A stretch of DNA of 64,000 nt from Multifurca ochricompacta (taxonomy: Eukaryota; Basidiomycota; Agaricomycetes; Russulales; Russulaceae), in contig WTXG01000117.1 in assembly GCA_022496185.1 (NCBI GenBank), forward strand, positions 1-64,000. The letters run 5' to 3'. This document shows positions 33,845 to 44,421 of the stretch, one piece after another (the stretch's first letter is position 1; each line of letters opens with the position of its first letter). The notes under the pieces were generated by a model. That model saw only the letters and a list, made by a program, of their open reading frames with translations. It ran no database searches and had not been told where the DNA came from. A program made the position numbers and the translations under genes.

Positions 33845-35515
33845 TCACTGGTATACTTTCACCCAAGCAAAACTAAAGTATGCGCTGGTGAACGCAGCTG
33901 GGTTACTATTCACGTAACCTTGATAAGGTATACAATCAGCTCGAGACCTCATGCTAACAAGGAAATTGGCATACTGTCACATGAACCCGGGCACCCAGAA
34001 GAACCATACGCGCTGCCGGCCCAGCTACCGCCTAATTGGGCCTTTAAGCGTCAGCAGACAAAAACGAGGGATATCGGCTGACAAGCAGCAACGAACGTAC
34101 AGAGGTCAATGTTGATGATGATATTGGCAGGTCCAAAGTGCGAATCAATGTTGCAGTTCGTATTTGGGAAATAAGCGTCAGGAACCCCCTACGAAATGGT
34201 TAAAAATGCGCGAAATCGGGGGCCATTAAAGGGGGAGGGGGAAGGGGAGCCGAGCTTACCCAGTTGCCCGGGTTAATGGAGCCAGCACCATTTCTAACCT
34301 CACTCGGAACGGAACTGCTATCCCGTGCCCAGAACCACACCTTGATGAAAGTGCTCGAGCGCTCCACCGCGTACCTGGCGTATGGTTTGTGTTAATGAGT
34401 AATAATCAAAGGGGGACTTCGGAATTCAGACGGCTCCCCTCCCCCCCCTTCCGTGTATGGAAAATACGAACCAGCCTCCACCATTATTGTTGAAACCGGT
34501 GCCGTAGCTGCTGCCGTCATTGATGGTAACGCCACATCCTGCATTGCTTGTTTTGGAGCTGTCACAGACTAAGCCAGTGTGTGTACTGCCCGTTCAGACA
34601 AAGACAACATCAGACTCTCTTTTGCCTATGTGAGCGCGAAGAAATGAAATAGCCACCCAGTCATGGTACGCGAGGCCGGCATCGAACAACCTAAGAGAAG
34701 AGGGGAGTGTATCTCCTTCATCAGTGCATCATACACGAAAGGGCTCCGCTCGTCCACACCCACCTGAGCTGGTGTGGAGGGTTACGGAGTCTGATGCTTG
34801 ATTGTTCACACCCTCGACGATGTCTATCTCGCCCTATTTAATATGATCAGCCATCGACAGATTAGAAGTGATCGAGGATCAGAGTGTCGTACCCCCGCAG
34901 GCCAATTATCCCCACGTTCCCAGACCGCAGGCCAAGTCCTGGTTACAACGTCATCACATGATAAATGCACATGACAATACACCCCATCAAAAATGGTAGC
35001 ACGTACGCGCAGCCATGCGGCATATGCAATATGTTGTATCTAGTCGATGGGTAGAACAGTCAGTTCCACAGATTCCAAAAGTAAGATGATCTAGTTAGCG
35101 CCGCACCCCCCGCCACCCCCTCTCTTACTTACATCGAGACGTGCTGACCCCATTGCTTGTTTGAAGATATCCGAATCGAATTGCGGCCCGCCCCGCTGGA
35201 GCTGAGCGTCGTGGTATTATCGACCCGAGCGATAAAGTTGCCATTCTGAACGTAGGCGAGTCCCTTATTCTGGGCAGTTGACTTGGACACATAAACGCTT
35301 TTTTGCGAGAGGTGTGAGCACCGACAGAAAGTACTTAATAATCGCTGCTCAGCGAGAAACACTCACACCCGCCCACTAGTGGGGTCTGTCCCAGTGAAGA
35401 AACTAAAATCATTGAGGAAGCCGCTTCCTTGGAAAGTATCGGTGAGCGACCATGCGGCTACGAAGTTAGAGAGGGCCAGAGAAGTGGCAATTGCAGGAAT
35501 CAAAAGACGAAACAT
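33845..35515 (-). CDS. Secreted GH16 endo-beta-glucanase-like enzyme, copy B
   Basis: Minus strand, start at 35515: MFRLLIPAIATSLALSNF then VAAWSLTDTFQGSGFLNDF, a signal peptide plus GH16 N-terminus. Exon 1 ends after DPTSGR and continues as YVSKSTAQNKGLAYV and RNSIRISSNKQWGQHV. The catalytic box GEIDIVEGVNN is at about 34790-34835, then NTNCNIDSHFGPANIII, and WAGSAYGSSGCPGSC-DSYVNSN across the last introns. It ends FAWVKVYQ with TGA at 33845-33847. Exon order and intron positions parallel copy A, so the pair arose by tandem duplication. Catalytic Glu/Asp residues are present in both. Predicted extracellular glucanase; substrate specificity is not visible. Confidence 0.82.
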
Positions 35516-37520
35516 TATGATATAGAAAAGCCTATGTGCTTGCTGAGCAATATTCCAATGGGACTGGAGAAGGAGGGACCAAAGAGCAGGAGCAGAAGAC
35601 TTGAAAACATTTATACTGTAGTAGCATCTCTCAAAGCCAAGAATGAAACCTAACGCAACGAAACCAGCATGACGAGTCCATCTGACAGAATCGCGGGAAC
35701 GGTTTACAACCCAAGTGAGATGGAAAACACCAAGACGCGAGGTGCAATGACAGAGAAGGTCACGATGGAGAGACGGAGGGAATCTGGGGTGGATGGTATA
35801 TGGGAACGTCTCGACCTGTGAAACATAAAATTATGCAAAAAAAAAAAAGAAGAAAAGAAAACTCTCGTAGCCATCGGTATGGACGCGTTGCCTTTCGGCT
35901 AGTAGGTAGCATCGTAGTTTGTAGCAGTATCACCTGCGCATCTTTTGTTGAAATTAAACTTGGTGCCTCATTATCTCGCTCAGCGACCACGAAAATGCGG
36001 CAACAAGATGAAATTGCATGGAATGGGGTACATCCGCTGAGTATTGTGGGGGGTGGGCGTATGACATGGTCCTTGTTCTCATGCATCCAAACAGGTAGGC
36101 CAAAGAACCAAGCCCAACATGACCGATCCACGTGCGCCGACAAAACTGACTTTTGGCATTAGAACACCAGAGAAAAGGACCATTTATGGTAGCATGAGCC
36201 TGCTTGTGAAGGTCAGTTGTTCTAGTATGCGCTGGCTGGTGTTTCGATCACGTTTCAACGAGAGAGCAACCTTTTTTACAAATTGAGCATTGTACAAGAT
36301 GAGTTAGGCGCGGGACCACCGGAAAACCCTTTCCGCAACGCCGGACCGTATAGTCAGGTAGTCGCACCACGTGGACCCAATGCCCCCGGATTGATTGAAG
36401 ATTGTCTCCATTTCCACGGGTGGTAGTGCGTCGTGTGTGAACAAGCTCGACGCCACATCGCTGTAATAAATCTGTTTTTTTTTTTCCTGAACAAGGTAAA
36501 AAACGGTGTGTCACATGTTTTGAATCAAGAAATTGGGGGGCATGAAGGGATGCAACAAGGTTGTGAACACCCAATTTATGAAGTTACAAAGGTTGATTCG
36601 TCTCCATAATCTCATCGCGTGCGTATGTGAACGTGCGTATGTATTTCAAAGAAGTACCTCGCACCTTGCGGTTACAGAAGCCAAAAGGCTCAAGTACATG
36701 CTCAGTGGTGATTGCGAAAGTAATTTTGAAAATCGGGCATGTTCCGTGAGCCGATATACCCGGCGCGCTCTCAAGTGTCGAGGTCAGTCCCCAACAATCC
36801 CTCCCCTCCTCCACCTACCCTCTGGCATACTCTTTTACTGAAATACTGCGCATATAATCACCCGCTCCTTCCACCAACGTTTAACGTTGTGACCCTTCTT
36901 CGGTTCCAGGTGAGGAGTGGCGGTCTGAACGGTGCCGCAGATGCTTTTGATGGTACCTGGGTTTCGAATAGACGATAAGGTTAGAAAGAATAAACCTAAC
37001 CAGACTGTCAACGAGCGAGCCATCAACGAACGAGCCATCCGCGGACCCCCCTTCTGTGTTTTATACTAATAAATGGATGCGATCTAATGGACGAGGCAAC
37101 AAAGATGGAGGATGGATGGATACAACTCTTCTCAGCTGGGTGGGAATGGCAAGCAGCAATATATTTTCCCATCCCATCAATATAATTTCTCACACACAGT
37201 CAAAGATTGAGCAGCAGAAATTATTACGAAAATCGAACCCGAAAAGAAAAAAAAAAAAGGAATAAACTGTGCAAGAGGCCAAGTCTCTCACTATCATATG
37301 ATGTGGTGCATCGTCTTGAATGCGGGCCATTGCTTGATGAGGCAGGTTGTGATGGAGTCGGACATGGTATGACCTGACCTGAGTATGTGCAATGCTGATC
37401 ACTGTACGACAGACAGAGAACTTGCTAGTTATGTGTGTTTTTTGTTCATAACACACTTGCAAAGGATTTGCCTAGGTCATGTGGTTACTAGACATGAGCT
37501 CTACTATAGGGAATTTCCCC
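35516..37520. other. Intergenic, no gene recognised
   Basis: Two kilobases without supported coding sequence. A minus-strand ORF at 36248-36574 ends with a Cys-containing stretch (RRCGKGFPVV, CSICKKGC) that vaguely resembles a zinc finger, but it has no supporting exons and I do not call it. Confidence 0.45.
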
Positions 37521-37922
37521 CCCCCTACGCCTTTTTCTTTTTTGGCACCGGCTGACATGTTTATTTTTTTTTATCAGGGAGGCAATCAACAGAGGCATTC
37601 TCCCGGGTTCTCGTCGTTGATCATGGATCATGGATGATTCCATCATCATGACATGACATTCAGAGCAAGTTTCTTTTTTTTTGGTTTCTTCTTTTATTAT
37701 TGAAGTGGCGTCTTTGGGAGAACAGGTTTCTCTGAGCGTGACCCTTGTCCAAAGGGGCTTTTACCTCGCACGCTCGTACAACAAACGGACGGGCCGTATA
37801 AGAGATGGGCAGATCCAATAACCATTTTGCATGCGCTAAATCACGTGAAATGACCCCTAAGGCTGACTTGAGTGGGGCTTACAATCCAACAGCGAACAAC
37901 AAACAACGATCATCGAGTGGTC

Positions 37923-38650
37923 ATGCCAAAAAAGCGCCCTCTTTCTCAAAGCTCCCCCCCAGCAAAGCATGCTAGGCGTAAACACCAGGAACCGATCCCC
38001 TCTTCTTCAGTGGATGTCGATCAAGAAGCATCTTCATCTTTTACTCCATCCCATCGCCTCTCCTCAGAACGCCTCAAACGTTTTATGAAACTTTTGCGGG
38101 CTGTCATTACACCAGATGCATCTGACCAGGAGGTTAAAGAGGAGCTCATTTCAATCTATGGGGGCTCTAAGAATGCATATAGTCTTCTAACTGGTTTTGT
38201 CAGTGTGGATGATTTCACAAAAAATGTTATCCGAAACGAAGAGCATTTCTTCAACCTGTTGAGAAGGGCAGTAACGGAGGGTGCCACTGAGGATGACCAC
38301 CAAGCTGTTGTAACTCATCGTCTGTACCTTTTCCTTATCAAATCAATCAATTTACGAGCATTTTTCCTTAGATGTCTTTTGGACTCCACTTCTACCCATC
38401 GAGAAGGGTAAGGGCCATGAACTTGCCCCACCCCTTATAATCAATTTCTAATCACATTGGGTTCCAGCCACCAAGGTTACGACAAGTTTTCAAGAACTTG
38501 GAGAACAAGGTAAGTCTATAAGTACTTCAACATCAAATCTGGCCACTCATTTAAATCATATAAGTTATCATGGCTGCATGGAATGCACCGTATGTTTAAA
38601 GTGCACCACTTGAAGGCCTGAAAAGGCACATCAAATGCGAACTGGAACAC
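37923..38650 (+). pseudogene. Truncated paralogue of the NTPase/nuclease-like effector gene
   Basis: Exon 1 (37923-38407) encodes MPKKRPLSQSS through FFLRCLLDSTSTH and is clearly homologous to exon 1 of the gene at 44422-47533. Exon 2 is 38468-38509. Exon 3 begins near 38602 (APLEGLKRHIKCEL) and stops matching just before the P-loop-coding part. Walker A, Walker B and the nuclease-like region are all missing. Only the helical N-terminal domain remains, so this is a relic or at best a short protein. Unlike the long copy, its exon 1 end reads CATCGAGAAGG with no stop codon. Confidence 0.7.
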
Positions 38651-38707
38651 CCTCACCCAACTGTGACCTGTAGTTTAGTGGAAGATTGGAGAAATATGAT
38701 GTTGTAG

Positions 38708-39463
38708 TGTACGATCGCGAGACCGTATGAGTTCGTTGCGGAGAAAGGTTCCGCGAGAGGAGGGAAAGAGAATAAGATGCTGAAGTCGTTGAAAGTGCTG
38801 ATGTGCCAAAATGCTTGATAGGCTGAAATGTGTTGATATGTCAAATACGTCGAAGGCTTGCTGGCTTTGGCTGGTTTTTGCTGGTTTGCTGGTTTGCTGG
38901 TTTTTGCCGGCTTTGCTGGTTTGCTGGCTTTGCTGGCTTTTCTGCTGCTGGGTCCGCTGACCTTGTGCTTGTCGTCGTCGTGATGGTTGCTTAGCACTCA
39001 AAAGGAGAAAGAGAGAGAGAGAATGACCGTAGATTGCGCTTCTGCTGGGTGATCCTACTACAAGCAAGTATGTACCTTTAAATATCTGTAGAGAGACCTA
39101 AGAGAAGAGCGGTGATGAAGTAGAATTTGTGAAGAAAGAGGTTAAAGCCTGAGAGGCGAGATGAAGAAAGCAATTAAGACGAAAAGGAATGAACGGGCAG
39201 GCGGCCCGGAACGCCAACAGTCTACAGATAATGTTTCGTGCTATGTATCGATCGCATTTGTATCGTATCAGAGACAGTCAGAAACTAAGGTCGAATTAAT
39301 GTCAGAACGTTTTATTAGCAGAACTTATAATGAAGAAAGCGAACTGGTCCAGCCAGAAGTAGTGACATTCGAAAGAAAGTGGATTGAAGGCGTGAGGAGG
39401 CAATGCGGGCCGGAGTGGACCGAGGTGGATGGTTTCGGGCTCAGAGCTCACGCTATTCCTACA
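38708..39463. mobile_element. Solo LTR of an LTR retrotransposon
   Basis: 756 bp starting TGTACGATCG and ending ATTCCTACA, so the ends are TGTA..TACA. It is flanked by GTAG on both sides, exactly where the duplicated copy (47533-47545) reads GTTGTAGATGACTG without interruption. The interior contains CTGGTTTGCTGG tandem words. Related sequence at about 49190-49302 and 55259-55430. Confidence 0.7.
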
Positions 39464-39774
39464 GTAGATCACTGTCACCCCCAGACAAGGTAGAAACCTC
39501 TTAATTCTCATTTGACCATGCCCGCCATTCAATACCTGTTTTTCTTTTCTTCAACTTTGAACTCAAATGGAACATGAATTGTGGTTATTATGGTGAAAAC
39601 AGGGTTGGCAACATTGAGTCGTAGCCTCCCAAGTTGACCGTGACTCATGGTCCCTAAGTTGAGCGAGTGGAGCACAACATTCCAACGCGACCACGGCCAA
39701 CAATAACAACGGCAACAAAAAAAACAGCAACAAACTACACCGATAACTCATGAGGGTGCAGACGTGTATACAAA

Positions 39775-40727
39775 AAATCCAGAGAGGGAAAGGAGGTGGG
39801 GGTGGGGAAAACTCAGACATATTCGACATTGTAGTCTCTCTCCCACCGTCTCGTATACCAGCTGAATATGTCGTATCCCGATTTTGCGCGACGGTGGGGT
39901 AGTAGGGGTAGAGGTAGGGGCCGTCGTCATCTTTGAATTATCATCTCCGAGTTCATCCTCCCGCTTCTTTTCTTCTTCACCTTGTACTGCTACAGGACAG
40001 GGTGACGAGGACCGCAACTGCTCCTGCTCCTGCTCCTGCTCCTGCAGCAGCGATTCTCGTGGTAGTGACGATGTGGGATCTTCGTCGTCAACGGACACCA
40101 CCACCACTACCTCCTCCTCCACAACAGGCGCAGGCGCAAATGCAGACGGGGACGAAATAATAGGGGCAGGCTCAGGCTCAGACGCAGGTGGAGGAGGTGA
40201 TGAGGGCGGTGATGGTAGTGGTGGTGGTGGTGGTGGTAATAGTGGTGGGGACATAATTCTACGCCGCTTCGGCGCACTCTCTCCATCCACCAGAGATTCT
40301 TCAGCCTCTCGTTCACGTCTTAACTCACGAGGTTTTTCCGCTGCCGAGGAATACGAAGACTGCCCCGTCGCTGTCGGTGCTGGTGCTGGTGCCGGTGCTG
40401 GTGGAGCTGTTGGGACATGGACCTCGATCGTTCGCGTTGCGGGGGAGGAGGAAGAAGAGGTTGTTGTTGTTGTTGTTATGATTGAGGCTGAGGCCGAGAT
40501 TGCGATTGCGATTGCGATTGTGATTTCGACTGAGATTGAGATGGTGTTGATGTGGACGAAGGTGCGGAGGAGGAAGAAGAGGAGGCGGAGGACGGAGGGG
40601 GAAGAGCTGCGCTTGCGCTTGCAATTGAGGTTGACTCAGGCTCAGGAGGATCGGCGGGATTCTCGTCTGCGCCCCTGTCCCTATCCCTATTCCAGTCCCA
40701 ATCGCGACGCCGGGAGCTGGTAGCAAA
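39775..40727 (-). pseudogene. Fragment of the Gln-rich/zinc-finger gene
   Basis: Matches 56270-58010 of the full gene but lacks the interval corresponding to about 56940-57715, so the Ser/Pro-rich and microsatellite parts are fused. The minus-strand reading frame (GESAPKRRRIMSPP ... VYETVGERLQCRIC) is open through a stretch where the full copy carries a one-base loss. No start region or last exon is present, so it is unlikely to make the full protein. Confidence 0.75.
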
Positions 40728-41136
40728 TCAGAGTAGGCCAGACCAGATCAGAGGTGACTGGACTTGCCAGTGCAAGATGGACTTAAGTGGACATTGTTTT
40801 GTTATGATTAAAGAAAAAATCCTTATGACTATAGCACAACATGTTCTTTACATATGGCAACAGGGACCGGCCAGCTCAGTTGCCGCGACAATGCCGCGAT
40901 TTGTAAGCAGCTGAGTGAGAAAGACGACTGAGGACCTCAGAGACTCTATTTTTTTCACTGTTTGTATTGATTTTTGTTTGGAAAGACTGTAAGTTGTTCT
41001 CCTCATATTCAGTGTAGAGAGGGTGATAAAGTAATGGATGGGGGCATTTCTTGAATGGGATGGATTCTTGGGGCTATTTTACAGCCCCTTTAAGTGTACA
41101 ATACTTGACAATCTACATGAGGAATCAAGACAGCAG
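40728..41136. other. Intergenic
   Basis: No gene or repeat recognised apart from the edge of the hAT-like element at 41137. Confidence 0.5.
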
Positions 41137-42379
41137 TAGTGAATGCCAGGGATAACCCTGGGGTGCCTTCATTGGTACCCGTACTCATACCCATACCCGC
41201 GTACGGGTAAACCTGCGGGTTACCTGTGTAAATGCGTGCAAGTTCTTTACTTGCATCGCGCATTTCAGATATCTGGCCCAGGCCTTCCCAGACCAAGAAG
41301 ATACACAATGTGTTCATTTGTGGCTGCTTAAGATCCCTCAATAACTCTTGTTTTATGTTTGGAAGATTAAGATAATTCAATATTCCATTATTATTTTATT
41401 ATTCTGGTTTCAACTTTATACAAGTGCAACTAAAATCCACCCCAATATACAGAGATGATTAGATAGGATGTAATAGAACATTGATGAGTCAGATAACCAC
41501 ACAGAATGCAAAATAAATTGATGGGTGCATAGTTAATGATAGGGGGAACCCCTCTATATTTGTTTTGATACCCAGGTTACCCATAAAATGAAACGCGTGC
41601 AAGTTCTTTACTTGCGTTGCACATTTCAGACAATCGGCCCGGGCCATCCCAGTCTAGGAGATACGCACTTGGATACAATGTGTTCATTTATGACTACTGA
41701 AGATCCCTCAAAAAGTGTTGTTTTACATTCAGAAGATTAAATTTATTCTTTATTTACATTATTATTTTATTATTCTGGTTTCATTTCATACAAGTGCGGC
41801 TGTCCTAGTCCCTGGATGCACATTTCTACGCGTTTAAGTCAACCTTCCTTAATAGGAAGGAGATCAGACAATATGCTGGTCTATGCGATGCAATATAGTC
41901 GCTGCCCCATGCAGCTTGTAGATACACGCGGGCCTTGTTTCAGTAAAATAAATTGATGATTAGATTATAGAATAGTCGTAAGTATTCTAGAGTGTATTTT
42001 AGATAGTGCCAGACCGGCATAATTGATCACGCGTTAATAAAACAGATGCATCATGATTTTCAAGAAAATGGATCACTGATAACACTTTTATTTTACATTG
42101 CACTGTTGATCTGCTTTGATATTTTGTAAGATAACACTAGAACATATTTAAAGATACCCTGTAGCATAAATCAGACGATATCTTGTCCTTTTGGGGCTGC
42201 AGATCTGTTTTATCTTGGAAATTCTACTGATCTTGTCAATGCATAATGGGCACCTGTACCCGCCAAACCCGTCGCACGGGTACGGGTTTCCACGGGTTGG
42301 GACCTGTATACCTGTACCCGTACCCAGCAAAACACATGGTGCTTACTCGCGCGGGTATGAAAACCCTTGGTGATCTCTA
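41137..42379. mobile_element. Non-autonomous hAT-like element (type A), inverted diverged copy
   Basis: 1243 bp in reverse orientation relative to the copies at 4427 and 52725. The plus-strand start reads TAGTGAATGCCAGGGATA; the end reads CCCTTGGTGATCTCTA, the inverse of the family left end. Internal blocks match in reversed order. The flanks GACAGCAG and ATCACAAG do not form a clear 8-bp duplication, consistent with age. Confidence 0.7.
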
Positions 42380-42938
42380 ATCACAAGGGTCCTTGATTCA
42401 TTCCATTGACTCCCCGGCCTCTAATGGTGGCCCAGGCCATTCTTGCCAAACAATTAATGTGTATTGCTCCTATTCCTACTTACTCTTTGGTGTTTTAATC
42501 ACTAGCTGTTCCATTCCTTTTTTCTGTTCCTAACAAACACACTCAGTTCATCTTACCAACTACTTTAAGTACTATTCATTTAGTTTTTTTAATCCGGTTT
42601 TCTTAATATGGCCTTGGACACGGCCTGCTCTCCTTTTCATCTGCACAACTTAATTCTATAGCCTCAATGATCATAATCACTGTCTTCGTTTTCTGACTGT
42701 GACGAAAAATATTCCAAAGTAAAAAGAAGAGTTCTCGAGGTCCTTGACTGCCTTTCGCACCCAGCTGCTTACAAATCGCGGCACAAACCGAGAAAACGAG
42801 CTGGCCGGGCCCTGTTGCCATAGTTTTGACCATTAACAACTGAATCATCTTGCTACATTTAGGTAGCATTTATCTCCTCAGCTAAATCTCCACTCCCACA
42901 ACCCTTTGGTTCCAGCTGCAAACTCTATACCCATACCC
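42380..42938. other. Intergenic, 5' flank of the small Pro-rich gene
   Basis: No coding sequence supported. Pyrimidine-rich stretches precede the ATG at 42939. Confidence 0.4.
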
Positions 42939-43613
42939 ATGGCAGCAGCATCAGCCCTGGCCTCAGCGAGTGATCCTTTCTACCCCGCGCTCGCCCCAGG
43001 ACCTCCTACCACCTCGCAGTGTGAGTTCGCACACGGTCTTTTTTTTTGACTTCCTTGAACCCGATTGAACCCCACGAATTCTTTTTACTCTCTTTCAGTT
43101 CCTAGTCCTGGCTGTGCCGCACCTCCATCCCTACTACCTCCATCCCCACCCTCACTTTCATTCTCTCACTCTCTTCCTCCATCTTCACCCCCCGTCTCGC
43201 GCCCACCACCCACACCATACCACCACTCCACCACCCGACCCCGGCTTACTTTTCCCCATCCGTATCGGGATCCGCATCATCAGGATCCCTCTATCACCCC
43301 TTTATGGAAAGTCATTACAATTCCAACCCCCCACCCAAACGCGTCCTGTTCTCTATCTCATCCCAGTGCGAAGATCCCACCTGAAGCCCCACCGCCACCT
43401 CCCTTCGTTGTCACCAATTGCTGGGGGAATCCAGCAAATGGTGATCACGGTCACGGTTATGGTATGACGACAATGACAGCAGCGTTTGTTCAACCACCAC
43501 CCCCCATGGATGGATATGATGGCGTAGAGGATTATGATTCGGATGACGAGGACGGTGGAGATGACAACGCCGGACGAGACTCTGGGGCAAGAAATGAAGA
43601 TTACATGGGCTAG
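42939..43613 (+). CDS. Small Pro/His-rich protein with acidic C-terminus, unknown
   Basis: Two exons: 42939-43020 (MAAASALASASDPFYPALAP) and 43099-43613, joined in frame across a 78-nt intron with GTGAGT donor and TTTCAG acceptor. About 197 residues. The middle is Pro/Ser/His-rich (HPYRDPHHQDPS), then a more ordered stretch (PLWKVITIPTPHP, FVVTNCWGNPANG) and an acidic tail (YDSDDEDGGDDNAG). I recognise no domain. The intron join and the non-repetitive WKVITI/VVTNCW parts argue for a real gene; the composition could also arise by chance in GC-rich DNA. Confidence 0.5.
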
Positions 43614-43842
43614 AGGTCACCCGCAAGTGCCCCCATAAGAGGAAGACAGAGTGAGTTTTTTATTCGCCCCCCTCCACCTTCGTTGTTGTTGCGTTGCGTC
43701 GAACAAAAAACAAACCCCCCAAACTCGCAACATTCCAATCCATGACTGACTCCGATCAGGGCGTCCACGCCCACCCAGAAGACAGACGACTTCAGGGTTG
43801 ATGCGCCCGGTAATCAACCAGCAATAGCAACAACAACAATAA

Positions 43843-43873
<31 letters not shown>

Positions 43874-44421
43874 CGCCAACTAAGGTTCCATGTATGTTAT
43901 CTCATTCCGAGCGCCGTAGCGATACAGTTGAGAGGTTGTTGCTCTAATTAACACATGTGGTCAGTAAGAAGCATACACGCATGCATCAAGTTCCCTTCTC
44001 TCCCTCCTCCCTCCTACGCCTTTTTCTTTTTTGGCACCGGCTGACATGTTCATTTTTTTTATCAGGGAGGCAATCAACAGAGGCATTCTCCCGGGTTCTC
44101 GTCGTTGATCATGTATTTCAGATTATTCCATCATCACGACACGAGATTCAGGGCAAGTTTCTTTTTCTTTGGTTTATTCTTTTATTATTGAAGTGGCGTG
44201 TTGCGAAACCGTTGTCCAAGGGGCTTTCACCTCGCACCGCATGGGCGGCTCGCTCGTACAACACGGACGGGCCACCGTGTATCAGATCTATTTACTTGTT
44301 GTGTATAAGAGATGGGCAGCCAGGATTTGCATGCCCTAAATCACGTGAAATGACTCCTGAGGCTGACTCGAGTGAGAGTGACGCTTACCATCGAACAACG
44401 AACAAGGATCATCGAGTCGTC
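43614..44421. other. Intergenic; duplicated promoter region of the NTPase gene
   Basis: 43830-43872 holds (CAACAA)n/(CAG)n microsatellites. From 44015 to the ATG the sequence is a near copy of 37521-37922, including GGCACCGGCTGACATG and GAAATGACYCCTRAGGCTGA, so the duplication took the 5' flank of the gene with it. Confidence 0.6.

Larger units (their letters stand above)
37521..40727. repeat. Left, collapsed copy of a segmental duplication
   Basis: 37521-38650 matches 44015-45150 (starting at CCTACGCCTTTTTCTTTT). 38683-38707 and 39464-39810 match about 47517-47845. 39780-40727 matches 56270-58010. The order and orientation are the same as in the right copy, but the middle of the NTPase gene and the 8.4-kb block at 47.85-56.26 kb are absent. 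A solo LTR is inserted at 38708-39463. Confidence 0.75.

Noticed and set aside
36248..36574. Minus-strand zinc-finger-like ORF
   Set aside because: Only loose Cys spacing, no matching neighbouring exons or repeats of the motif.
39884..40723. 279-residue plus-strand Gly/Ser-rich ORF
   Set aside because: Antisense of the duplicated Pro/Gln-rich gene fragment; the minus frame matches the full gene.
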